A stretch of 64,000 bases of DNA. Source: Paraburkholderia dinghuensis (GTDB lineage: Bacteria > Pseudomonadota > Gammaproteobacteria > Burkholderiales > Burkholderiaceae). Below the pieces are notes generated by a model. It had not been told where the DNA came from. It did not search any database and worked only from the letters and a program-made list of their open reading frames with translations. A program made the translations under genes and the position numbers. Location of the stretch: positions 54,965 through 118,964 of the forward strand of contig NZ_RQIS01000009.1 of the NCBI RefSeq assembly GCF_003837865.1. Direction: 5' to 3'. Below are positions 16,769 through 24,347 of this stretch, piece by piece; position 1 is the first letter of the stretch; each line of letters opens with the position of its first letter.

Positions 16769-18001
16769 CTAACCACCAGCGATGAACGTGGCGTAGTTAT
16801 CTGCATTGTTCAACGCGGCCTTGGCGTTATCCAGTGCGAGGTATTGGTCGTGGTCAGCGCCGTACGTATTGTCCGCGGTGTTGCCGATGGTGCTGAAGTG
16901 ACTTAGCTCGTGAACAAACGTGTGTTCGATTGTATTTGGGCCATATCCGTGACTATAGCCATCGCTAAAGATGCTTGGCGAAATAAAGATCTGTCCATCC
17001 CGATAGCGAAACACGTGTGCTAAAGAACCAGGCGATGAATCAGCCGTCACTGTGTACTGGTTGTGTGCGAGCGCATGCTGCATTTTGCTCAATACCTGTT
17101 TCACGTGCTCTACGTTTTCAGGTTCCGGTGCTCCGAACCAGCGTACAAAATCGCGGTCGGGACCATGCGTGACGAGCTTGTCGAGTTTTTCGTCAATCAT
17201 GCGCCTGGCGTTCTGATACGCCTTTCGCAGCGTCTCTTGTTGCGCGGCGTTAAAACCCTCGAAAACTGGCTCGCGTGGTCGTGCGGAAGGTAATGTCGCC
17301 GCGCCGAGATTGCCCAGAATATTGCTGCTATTGCCTCCCAGATCCGCCCCTCCAGGGGCATTGCTTCTTCCACTGTTTGTGGAAGTGTGCTGGGCAATGC
17401 CATCGTTGATGCGGTAGATATGATTGCCATCCCGGCCCCTGATGCCTCGCAGGTGATTTCCCGCGATATCCCATGTATCGCGTGTGGCGTTACCCGTCTT
17501 GTGCCATGCGTCGCGTATGTGGTTACCTGCAGTGCCCCATGTGTCGCGTGTGATGTTACCTGCTTTATCCCATGATTCGTGTATGTGGTTACCCGCCTTA
17601 TCCCACGTATCTCGTGTTGAGTTGCCCGCTTTATCCCACGATTCGTGTATGTGATTACCCGCCTTATCCCATGTGTCGAGCAGTATGTTGCCCGCCTTGT
17701 CCCGCGTGCCGCGTATATGCTTGCCCGCCTTGTCCCACGTATCGCGTATTGCGTTACCCGTTTTGTCCACGGAGTCGCGAATGCTGCAATCGCTGGTCTC
17801 TGTATCGCGTAGATCGTCTGCCTCAGGCACTCCGGCACGGGGTTGCGGACAAGAAACGGCCGCCCCGGTTGTAGGTCCGCGTTCAACTGCCGAACGGCCT
17901 CGAGGTTCGTTCGCTCCGGCACGATCAGCTTGCAGCAGTGTCGGACCGCTATTTCCGGGACTGCACACGGAATGAAAACTGGAGGGAGGGTAGATGTCCA
18001 T
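16769..18001 (-). CDS. Putative M35-like (aspzincin) metalloprotease with eleven-residue repeats
   Basis: A 410-aa protein of unusual build. Residues 1-70 have no clear signal peptide. Residues about 73-195 are some eleven tandem 11-residue units of the type IRDTWDKAGNH, a hendecad pattern reminiscent of group-3 LEA or apolipoprotein helices. Residues 245-410 resemble the lysine-specific metallo-endopeptidase (M35/aspzincin) domain: HELSH at 364-368 supplies the two zinc His and Glu, and TADNTYG at 375-381 supplies the Asp ligand of the T-x-D-x-x-Y-G aspzincin motif. The gene lies alone between inverted IS5 fragments and has more AT-rich codons than its neighbours. It may be an effector or toxin; that is inference. 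ATG 18001 (MDIYPPSS) is the first plausible start, without a strong ribosome-binding site. Confidence 0.75.
   Translation of the reverse strand: MDIYPPSSFHSVCSPGNSGPTLLQADRAGANEPRGRSAVERGPTTGAAVSCPQPRAGVPEADDLRDTETSDCSIRDSVDKTGNAIRDTWDKAGKHIRGTRDKAGNILLDTWDKAGNHIHESWDKAGNSTRDTWDKAGNHIHESWDKAGNITRDTWGTAGNHIRDAWHKTGNATRDTWDIAGNHLRGIRGRDGNHIYRINDGIAQHTSTNSGRSNAPGGADLGGNSSNILGNLGAATLPSARPREPVFEGFNAAQQETLRKAYQNARRMIDEKLDKLVTHGPDRDFVRWFGAPEPENVEHVKQVLSKMQHALAHNQYTVTADSSPGSLAHVFRYRDGQIFISPSIFSDGYSHGYGPNTIEHTFVHELSHFSTIGNTADNTYGADHDQYLALDNAKAALNNADNYATFIAGG
17414..17788. repeat. 33-bp tandem repeats encoding the 11-residue units
   Basis: On the minus strand the core TGGGATAAAGCGGGTAAC recurs with variation every 33 bp, giving codons for W-D-K-A-G-N. 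Central units are the most alike at DNA level (alternating IHESWDKAGN and TRDTWDKAGN), outer units more diverged, the pattern expected from unequal crossing-over. Confidence 0.85.
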
Positions 18002-18049
18002 AGGTTTTCCGATCAAGTAGCTGTAATTTGCGCGCGACAGGAACACGGA

Positions 18050-18357
18050 GGTAACGCTCCGGTATGTCTTTCGCCCGGTTACATCGGGGCAACTGCTTGC
18101 GGTGCATGTGACGCCGGCCAATGAACAGGAGCGTGCACAGGTCAGGGAACTGGCGCGACAGGTCCAGCAGGCCACGGGGCAGACAGTGAGAATCGCGTTC
18201 GCTGACCAGGGCTACACCGGCGAAGCGCCCGCAGAGGCCGCGCGCGACGAAGGCATCGAGCTTCAGGTGGTCAGGTTGCCGGAGGCGAAAAAAGGCTTTG
18301 TACTGTTGCCGCGTCGTTGGGTGGTGGAGTGCAGCTTCGGCTGGTTCAACCGCTTCT
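18050..18357 (+). mobile_element. IS5-family transposase fragment (copy B)
   Basis: The plus strand reads LLAVHVTPANEQERAQVREL, IAFADQGYTG and GFVLLPRRWVVECSFGWFNR, the same transposase portion as copy A but in inverse orientation, cut off before the true C-terminus at about 18356. The left edge is approximate. It abuts the 3' end of the phosphodiesterase gene so tightly that the stop codon of that gene falls at the junction. Confidence 0.8.
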
Positions 18358-19092
18358 TTAACAACGACCGCTGCGAAGCGCGATGGACGAGTCATGCCGT
18401 CCATTGGCTTGTGCCGTTGCCGATGCGGCGTTCCAGTCATATTCAACCGCGCGGAATTCGACTTTCCAGTCCAGTCCGGTTTTGACCACAAAGGCATATC
18501 GCGCGTGGGGCGAACCCATTTCCACGCGATGAGGAAAGGGCTGGTCATCGTCGTACGCCTGAAGGCCGACACTGCCTGGATTCACGATCAGTCGCCCGTC
18601 ATCGAGTTTCATCGAGCGCTGCACGTGAGTGTGACCGCAAAGAATCAGCTTCGAAGCCGTATCCCCTGCGCGAAGTTTGACTTCATCGTGCGTCGCCTTC
18701 CTGCATCCGGCGTCCGCTACGGTTTCCAGAAAGTAGGTCAGATCATCTTTCGGCGTTCCGTGGACGAGGAGAATATTTTCGTCAAGCGACAACGTGTCAG
18801 GCAATCCGGCGATCCAGGCCAATTGATCCGGACGCAGGCAATCGAGCGCCCAGCGGTCGGACAGACGCATACGCTCGCGATCGACCGTCAGCACTTGTCT
18901 TTCATGATTACCACGGATAGTCGGAAAATCGAGAGCCATTAATCGATCTGCGGTCTCGCGTGGATGCAACGCACCGGAAAGAATGTCGCCGAGATTGACG
19001 ATCAGGTCTGCGCCAGCGGAGCGAATATCTTCCAGCACGGCGTCTAGCGCAGCGAGGTTACCGTGAATGTCGGATAACACAGCGATTTTCAT
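18358..19092 (-). CDS. YfcE-like metallophosphodiesterase
   Basis: A 244-aa protein with a textbook metallophosphoesterase signature: SDIHGN (7-12), NLGDILSG (33-40), IRGNHER (59-65), LVHGTP (109-114), CGHTHV (152-157) and NPGSVG (171-176). The family includes YfcE and related phosphodiesterases with two-metal centres; the natural substrate is unknown. The last residues (ALRSGRC, then stop) fall exactly where IS5 copy B begins, so the insertion probably replaced only the last residue or so and the enzyme should be functional. Confidence 0.88.
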   Translation of the reverse strand: MKIAVLSDIHGNLAALDAVLEDIRSAGADLIVNLGDILSGALHPRETADRLMALDFPTIRGNHERQVLTVDRERMRLSDRWALDCLRPDQLAWIAGLPDTLSLDENILLVHGTPKDDLTYFLETVADAGCRKATHDEVKLRAGDTASKLILCGHTHVQRSMKLDDGRLIVNPGSVGLQAYDDDQPFPHRVEMGSPHARYAFVVKTGLDWKVEFRAVEYDWNAASATAQANGRHDSSIALRSGRC

Positions 19093-19144
19093 GGCGATAA
19101 CGGGTGTAGTCGAAGGCAGCCGTATTGCTGCAAAAACCCGGGGG

Positions 19145-20116
19145 TTAGCTGGCGAGTCGACTGAAACGCTGCTCGATCACTTCCGTGCCCCATTGCGTAC
19201 CCGCAAATTCATCGGTCAGCGTAAAACCGGACAGCTCGTACAAATGGCGTGCGGCATCCAGTCCCTTGAATGTCCAAAGGTACGTCTCGCGAAACGGCTG
19301 CTCGTCCACGAAGCGCATTGCTCGCGTCATGAGTTGCCGACCAATGCCCGTGCCGCGCAATGAATCGTCGACGATGAACCAGCGCAAACGTGCGATTCCA
19401 GACACGACGTCTCCATCGATGGCGAGAGAAGCGAGCGCGCGACCGTTCTCGAGATAAAGCCAAAGCGCTTTGCCGTCGGCGGGGAGTGCGTCCGCGAATT
19501 CCGCGAGTTCAGTTGCGACCTTCTTCTCGAAGTACGAACCAAACCCCCAGTGCTCTGAACAAAAACGCGCATGCAGGCTCGCAATATCGCCGATGCAACC
19601 GGGTCGATAACCTTCGACAATAGGCGTCGCATCCAGCTTCGTGCCGGTCGCCGCGATGTCGTTGTCTTTCGCCAAGGCATCGGCGTACAGCGCGAGGGAG
19701 CGAAGCAGGGCTTGCTGGTCGGAGGGAATCATGCGTCGGAGGGCGTTGGACACCTGATCCGTAGCGAACTGGTCAATCTTCTTGCGGAGTTTCTTTCCTT
19801 CAGCCGTCAGGTACAACTCGGACGCTCTCGCATCGTCGCTGGATACGCGACGCTCCACGTATCCGGCCGCTTCAAGGCGCCCAACTTGCCGGCTCGTATT
19901 CGATTTATCCAGACGCAGGATGTTTCCCAGTTCCTTCGCGCTAATGCCTGGCCTCATGCCAATTTCAAGGACAGCGTGAACTGCCGAAGGTGCCAGGTCA
20001 CTATTGGCAAGGGTCGCGCGCATGAAGCCCAGTTCGCGAACCAGCTTGCGGGAGAAATCGCGGAGTTCGAGGATTGTCGTGTCGCGGGGCTTCGCGGGAG
20101 CATCAATGAGATCCAT
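19145..20116 (-). CDS. MarR-GNAT fusion (regulator plus acetyltransferase)
   Basis: A 323-aa protein. The N-terminal half (about 15-150) is a MarR winged helix (GISAKELGNILRLDKSNTSR for the recognition region, then RRVSSDDARASELYLTAEGK for the wing). The C-terminal half (about 165-320) is a GNAT acetyltransferase with the acetyl-CoA loop DDSLRGTGIGRQLMTRAM and LYELSGFTLTDEF. The order and length match the MarR-GNAT family found in many bacteria. Two palindromes directly upstream suggest autoregulation. Targets of acetylation are unknown; detoxification of a small ligand sensed by the MarR half is a plausible but unproven role. Confidence 0.9.
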   Translation of the reverse strand: MDLIDAPAKPRDTTILELRDFSRKLVRELGFMRATLANSDLAPSAVHAVLEIGMRPGISAKELGNILRLDKSNTSRQVGRLEAAGYVERRVSSDDARASELYLTAEGKKLRKKIDQFATDQVSNALRRMIPSDQQALLRSLALYADALAKDNDIAATGTKLDATPIVEGYRPGCIGDIASLHARFCSEHWGFGSYFEKKVATELAEFADALPADGKALWLYLENGRALASLAIDGDVVSGIARLRWFIVDDSLRGTGIGRQLMTRAMRFVDEQPFRETYLWTFKGLDAARHLYELSGFTLTDEFAGTQWGTEVIEQRFSRLAS

Positions 20117-20132
20117 GGCTCGTCCAGAAAAG

Positions 20133-20169
20133 TTGCGATTCGCAAGTAATATTAGTTGCGATGCGCAAC
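20133..20169. promoter_or_regulatory. Twin palindromic operators upstream of the MarR-GNAT gene
   Basis: TTGCGA-T-TCGCAA (20133-20145) and GTTGCG-ATG-CGCAAC (20155-20169) are both perfect dyads and share the TTGCG/CGCAA half-site. Their centres are about 23 bp apart, close to two helical turns, starting 17 bp upstream of the ATG. The AT-rich spacer TAATATTA between them could hold the -10 element. This is the layout expected for MarR autorepression. Confidence 0.65.
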
Positions 20170-20413
20170 TCGGTCAAGGCGGGTTTTACCGGCGTGTGAA
20201 TCCACCGCATGACGCTGTTCGCGTCGTTGAGGATGTGGGGTCCGGAGCACTCTGACGAGTACCGTTTTGACAATTCCAGGTATTCTTCAACTCGATACTT
20301 GCGTACTGCCTCATTCGCACGCCAGGCGAAAAGCACATCATTGCTTGCTCGTCTGCACTCGTCGACGCATACCATTTTCCCCTGCCAGGCTGGCAGAGCC
20401 CAAAGGAGGCAGC

Positions 20414-20791
20414 ATGAAGACAAGCGGCGCGGGCGGAATAATCAGAGCAATGTCCTTTGCGGCCATCGCGAGTTGTGCAACGTATGCGAACGCTCAAACG
20501 GATGCGAGCACCCCGGCCGGGGCGGCCGTGCAAAGGGTGGCTTCGACGTCGCCGCCTGGCACCAGGCCGGACACGTCGATCATTCGCGACGTTCGCCGTG
20601 CCCTCAGGCGCGTACCGGATCTGGATGATTCAGAGATTCACATCAGGGCGCGTCTCGGCGTCGTGACGCTCACCGGGTGGGTGCCGGAGAGCTGGCAGAT
20701 CTCGCGCGCTGGCATCGCAGCGAGAAACGTGCTCGGAGTGAGGGCCGTGTCGAACAGATTGAAAGCGCGCGATGAGGATTCAGCGAGTTGA
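20414..20791 (+). CDS. Small secreted BON-domain protein
   Basis: A 125-aa protein with a signal peptide (AMSFAAIASCATYANA, cleavage after ANA at about 28). A BON domain follows (about 60-120): DVRRALRRVPDLDDSEIHIR, VTLTGWVPE and ARNVLGVRAVSNRL match the family pattern of OsmY-like periplasmic proteins, which bind membranes or other envelope partners. AAAGGAGG six bases before ATG 20414 fixes the start. It stands alone downstream of the MarR-GNAT operator region in the opposite direction and may share its promoter region. Confidence 0.8.
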   Translation: MKTSGAGGIIRAMSFAAIASCATYANAQTDASTPAGAAVQRVASTSPPGTRPDTSIIRDVRRALRRVPDLDDSEIHIRARLGVVTLTGWVPESWQISRAGIAARNVLGVRAVSNRLKARDEDSAS

Positions 20792-20947
20792 GCAACGTCC
20801 TGTTGCATCGATCGGTTGAACCCACGGAACGATGGAATCGATCGAGGACCCGTATTGCAGTGATCGCGAATAGCGGTGCGGGAGACCGATTCACATCAGG
20901 CCTTAACAGAGGCTTAAGAACAGCGTTAAACGAAAAAAATATACTTC

Positions 20948-20974
20948 TCAAGCGTTATAAATTGAGGCCGATAG
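20948..20974 (+). promoter_or_regulatory. Sigma-28 (FliA)-like promoter
   Basis: TCAAGCGT (20948-20955), eleven bases, then GCCGATAG (20967-20974). This fits the flagellar sigma-28 consensus TAAAGTTT-N11-GCCGATAA closely, especially at the -10 element and in spacing. It lies 40 bp upstream of the start of the small protein at 21014. No other such site was noticed in non-coding parts of the window. Confidence 0.55.
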
Positions 20975-21013
20975 ATAGAACGCAGTACCCACATCTTCTA
21001 TCGGGAGAATCAG

Positions 21014-21304
21014 ATGTCCATTCAGGCCATTACTCAAAATACCGCACAGGCGACAGGTCAGTCCGTCACGTCGAGTTCGGGTTCGGCGTCGACGGCTGCA
21101 ACGTCCGGCACCAGCTCTTCTTCGAAGACGGGATCGAGCACCAGCGCGCCCACGTCATCGACTACGGTCAGCATTAGCAGCGCTGCGCGTGCGTTACTGG
21201 CGGAAGCCACGGAGACCTCCGTTCAAACCGCGCAGGAAGCCGCAAAGGGGGATCGGCAGGCGCAGCGTCTGCTTGCAAAGGAGACGGCTAACAAGGTGCA
21301 GTAA
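21014..21304 (+). CDS. Small Ser/Thr-rich hypothetical protein behind a sigma-28-like promoter
   Basis: A 96-aa protein with GGGAGA seven bases upstream of ATG. Residues 1-55 are almost all Ser, Thr, Ala, Gly and Gln. The C-terminal 40 residues (VSISSAARALLAEATETS then QEAAKGDRQAQRLLAKE) form a likely amphipathic helix. The phrase VSISSAARALLA resembles segments seen in flagellar and anti-sigma-28 (FlgM-type) proteins, but the similarity is short. No signal peptide, membrane segment or Cys. Its promoter suggests co-expression with late flagellar genes. Function unknown. Confidence 0.6.
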   Translation: MSIQAITQNTAQATGQSVTSSSGSASTAATSGTSSSSKTGSSTSAPTSSTTVSISSAARALLAEATETSVQTAQEAAKGDRQAQRLLAKETANKVQ

Positions 21305-21411
21305 GCGCGCAGGACTGAACGGCACAGGGTGTCTGCAATCGTCGATAGCAGAATAGATTTCCAGACCTGTGCTCCAGTCGTTGTGGTGCCCGCCGTTACG
21401 GCGGGTACCCA

Positions 21412-21840
21412 TCAACGCTTGAACATAGCCTTCGTTGTATCGAGTTCGATTGGCGAGGACGAATGCTGGTGGACGATCTTCCACGCGTCGTCCTTCTGCC
21501 TGAGCGTTACGGTCAGCCGGTTGTCCATTGAACGCAAAACCGCGCCGTCGTCGGTAACAGCTTTGTACGTCACGAAGGCGTGAACAGCGGCGAGGTCCTG
21601 CGAGGTGATCGTCTGCACTTCGCTGAAATCCACGATTACGCTTTCTGCGCCCAGCGAACCGAACCAGCCCGCCACCATGCTGCGCCACGCCGTGATGCCG
21701 TTGTATGACCAGACACCCCACATGTCGAAGACCGATACGTCCCGGTCGTACAGGTCGACAAAACCCTCGACGTCTTTTGCGAAAACCGCGGCTTTGTAGT
21801 CGTGCAGGACCTGCAGGATTGGATCGGCGAGTTTGTCCAC
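21412..21840 (-). CDS. NTF2-like/SnoaL-type protein
   Basis: A 142-aa protein fitting the cone-shaped NTF2-like fold: an N-terminal helix pair (ILQVLHDYKAAVFAKDVEGF), LYDRDVSVFDMWG, then beta strands ending WKIVHQHSSSPI, the common closing strand of the DUF4440/SnoaL families. Starts at GTG 21840 with CAGGAG eight bases upstream. These proteins bind small hydrophobic ligands or act as isomerases; the role here is unknown. It is followed on the same strand only by the short region before the sigma-28-associated gene, which is convergent. Confidence 0.75.
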   Translation of the reverse strand: MDKLADPILQVLHDYKAAVFAKDVEGFVDLYDRDVSVFDMWGVWSYNGITAWRSMVAGWFGSLGAESVIVDFSEVQTITSQDLAAVHAFVTYKAVTDDGAVLRSMDNRLTVTLRQKDDAWKIVHQHSSSPIELDTTKAMFKR

Positions 21841-22122
21841 AGTGTTTTCTCCTGGATCAGATTGCGATGGCGGTTAGAACCCGGTTGGCACAGCAAACGT
21901 TCGTCAAGCGCAAATCAGACTACTGCAAAACACGGCTTAACGCTCGCTTTGGCGATGTGGCGCATGAACAGTCCTCGTGTCGAAATGCAATTTCCGGGTG
22001 ACTGCTTATGCATGACTCATACTGCAGGCGCTTGCAGGCGCAATTAGCTGAATCGCCGTTCAGGTCGCGGACGTTACTGCAGGCAGGCGATACTTTCCGC
22101 TCGACAAAACGGCATCGGGAAG

Positions 22123-22392
22123 TCAGGCACGCGGAATCAGCGTGAACGTGACTGGGTCAGCGATCAGGTCGAACCATGGGCTGGAGAACAGCGTGTCGGT
22201 GTTGGGCGCGGTTATCAGACCGACCGAGACATCGGCGACATGCAGGCGAGCGTAGAGGACGTTGGATTCGGCGCCTTTCGCCAGTGTAAGTGCCCGCGTG
22301 GCCTCCATTGTCAGGAGCGGCAGTACGTACAGGTAAGCGTCGTGGGCCGTCGCGCTCGACGCACCCAGCTTCAGGCAATCGCGCCGTTTCAT
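22123..22392 (-). pseudogene. Truncated DUF1254 gene
   Basis: An 89-codon frame. After a Tat-like beginning (MKRRDCLKLGAS) it goes directly into DAYLYVLPLLTMEATRAL and then APNTDTLFSSPWFDL, the N-terminal landmarks of DUF1254 proteins, which are normally over 400 aa and periplasmic. The frame stops soon after FTLIPRA and the DUF1214 part is missing. The signal peptide also appears shortened. No ribosome-binding site is evident. I read it as a decayed remnant. Confidence 0.6.
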
Positions 22393-22500
22393 GGCAAAAC
22401 ACCGGCGAGCGCCGACGATCGCAGTACGCGATCGGGTGGCCCGGTCGCAGCAAGAATTCAGACGCGCCGCATGCGCTTGGGCACGCGGCGCCAGTGCGCG

Positions 22501-23634
22501 CTACAGCGCGCGGCTCACGAGCAACGGATCGACGGATCCGATCGCTTTGCTATCGCGGCTGGTGTAGGGCAGCTTGTGCAGCACGTAGCGCATTGCGTTC
22601 AGGCGTGCGCGTTTCTTGCAGTCCGAGCGGATCACGGTCCAGGGCGCGTCCGCGGTGTCGGTCTGCGAGAACATCGCTTCCTTGGCCACCGTGTACTCGT
22701 CCCACTTGTCGAGCGACGCCAGATCGACGGGGCTCAACTTCCACTGCTTCAGCGGATGAACTTTGCGCTCCTTGAAGCGGCGTCGCTGCTCCGCGCGACT
22801 TACCGAGAACCAGAACTTGATCAGATGGATGCCGCTGCGGATCAACTGGCGCTCGAATTCCGGTGCATGCTGCATGAACTCGGTGTATTCGGTGGGCGTG
22901 CAGAAGCCCATCACGCGCTCGACACCCGCGCGGTTGTACCAGGAGCGGTCGAACAGCACGATCTCGCCCGCCGAAGGCAGGTGCTGCACATAGCGCTGGA
23001 AGTACCACTGGCCGCGTTCGACCTCGGTGGGTTTCTCCAGGGCGACGACGCGCGCGCCGCGCGGGTTCAGGTGTTCCATGAACCGCTTGATGGTGCCGCC
23101 CTTGCCGGCCGCGTCGCGGCCCTCGAACAGGATGACTACGCGCGCACCGGTTTCCCGCACCCACGCTTGCAGTTTGAGCAGTTCAACCTGCAGTCGGTAT
23201 TTCTGGCGTTCGTACGCGCGTCGTGACATCAGGTTGCGGTACGGATAGTTGCCTTCGCGCCAGCCCGCCGCGAGCTCGTCGTCGGGATGGCGCGAGCGTC
23301 CGTTGATCAAGTCGGCAGGATTACCCTCGAGAATCAGGCTGCGCAACCGGGCGGCTTCGTCCGGCGACATGCCTTTCATCAGCGCCGTGATCGAATCGAG
23401 CACCGACGTGGATGGCGTGTGCGCTGTGTTCTCCGCTGCGACGACATCCCCCATCGCGCCTGCATTAACCTGCGTGGCCGCTTCCACAGCATCCTCGACC
23501 GCGTCCTTTTCGACTTCCTGTGCCGTGACGGACACGAGCCGCCCACCTGGGCTGGTGTTTCGCTGCGCGCGCACGATGGTGGGCTCGTTGGGCTCTTTCG
23601 AGGAAGAGGATGTTTCCGTGGCAAGTTTTGGCAT
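22501..23634 (-). CDS. ppk2: Polyphosphate kinase 2 (PPK2)
   Basis: A 377-aa protein. After a variable, charged N-terminal 110 residues the PPK2 core follows: Walker A FEGRDAAGKGGTIKRF (about 174-189), Walker B and lid LFDRSWYNRAGVERVMGF (about 231-248), and WKLSPVDLASLDKWDEYT, all hallmarks of class I PPK2, which moves phosphate between polyphosphate and nucleotides (ADP to ATP/GDP to GTP). Start at ATG 23634 (MPKLATE); no strong ribosome-binding site is seen and the frame extends upstream without another good start. Two strong hairpins lie upstream between it and the DUF465 gene. A CHAD-domain polyphosphate-binding protein is encoded nearby on the other strand. Confidence 0.92.
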   Translation of the reverse strand: MPKLATETSSSSKEPNEPTIVRAQRNTSPGGRLVSVTAQEVEKDAVEDAVEAATQVNAGAMGDVVAAENTAHTPSTSVLDSITALMKGMSPDEAARLRSLILEGNPADLINGRSRHPDDELAAGWREGNYPYRNLMSRRAYERQKYRLQVELLKLQAWVRETGARVVILFEGRDAAGKGGTIKRFMEHLNPRGARVVALEKPTEVERGQWYFQRYVQHLPSAGEIVLFDRSWYNRAGVERVMGFCTPTEYTEFMQHAPEFERQLIRSGIHLIKFWFSVSRAEQRRRFKERKVHPLKQWKLSPVDLASLDKWDEYTVAKEAMFSQTDTADAPWTVIRSDCKKRARLNAMRYVLHKLPYTSRDSKAIGSVDPLLVSRAL

Positions 23635-23765
23635 AGGTATTTTTTTTAAGATTACGGAAAGGCAAGGAAGCCTGGTGGCGTCGTGGTCCCTTCGTTGTTG
23701 CAGGCGTCGATGGTTGGCACGGGAGCGGCAAATCCGCCCTTCAATGCCAGCCACCGCGCCGGCTA

Positions 23766-23826
23766 CCGCGCCAGTGGCCCTGCTGGCGCGGTACAGGAGC
23801 GCGCCAGCGCATGCTCATGCGCTGGC
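23766..23826. terminator. Two adjacent stem-loops between the DUF465 gene and ppk2
   Basis: CCGCGCCAG pairs perfectly with CTGGCGCGG (23766-23774 with 23783-23791). Directly after it GCCAGCGCATG pairs with CATGCGCTGGC across a two-base loop (23803-23813 with 23816-23826). Neither has a U-run, so they are not classical intrinsic terminators; they may end or stabilise the transcript of the upstream DUF465 gene. Confidence 0.5.
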
Positions 23827-23871
23827 GGCGACCATGTAGTACGTGCACCGTGCTCCGACGCACGGCGAAAT

Positions 23872-24090
23872 TCAGACGTTCGAAGCTTTGCGGAGGATCT
23901 GGTAGAGCGAGTCTTTGAGCTGAAGTTTTTCCTTCTTCAGGTTCTCGATCGTCATGCCGTCGGCCGGGACGATACCGGCCTCCATGTTTTTGATCTGCTG
24001 ATCGAGATCGTTGTGGCGATCGAAGATTCGTGCGAAATGCTCGTCCTCGATTTTGAGGCGAGAAATCAGGTCTCTGTATTCGGGAAACAC
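23872..24090 (-). CDS. YdcH-family (DUF465) small protein
   Basis: A 72-aa protein: FPEYRDLISRLKIEDEHF, then FDRHNDLDQQI and LKKEKLQLKDSLYQIL, the pattern of the DUF465/YdcH family, a short coiled-coil hairpin of unknown function. GTG 24090 is the probable start, since AAGGAG lies seven bases upstream and family members begin at this point; an ATG frame reaching 24156 adds an unrelated Cys-rich leader. Confidence 0.82.
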   Translation of the reverse strand: MFPEYRDLISRLKIEDEHFARIFDRHNDLDQQIKNMEAGIVPADGMTIENLKKEKLQLKDSLYQILRKASNV

Positions 24091-24347
24091 TCGATACTCC
24101 TTGCAAACATCAGATTTGTAGGAACAATACTGTAAGCATTTTTTCATTGCCGCCAAATTGCTGACTTGATAATAGTCAAGATGTCAGGGTACGGAAGAGT
24201 CAGTGCGCGTAATCGACGTGTGCGCCACCCAGAGCTGTCAGACGGCCGTATAGTATTGGGGACAGTAAGTCTGATTTATGTCAGTGTCACGCCGTTTCGA
24301 TTTTCCCCGGTCCTTGTTTGGCGCGTCCTTTCGTTCGTGGAGCGTTC

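Noticed and set aside
17414..17788. CRISPR array
   Set aside because: The 33-bp units are contiguous with no spacers and are coding repeats of one protein.
21329..21583. Plus-strand 84-aa frame opposite the NTF2-like gene
   Set aside because: Antisense shadow; the minus strand has the family fold and a ribosome-binding site.
22240..23226. Plus-strand 328-aa frame opposite ppk2
   Set aside because: Mirror of ppk2 without any motif.
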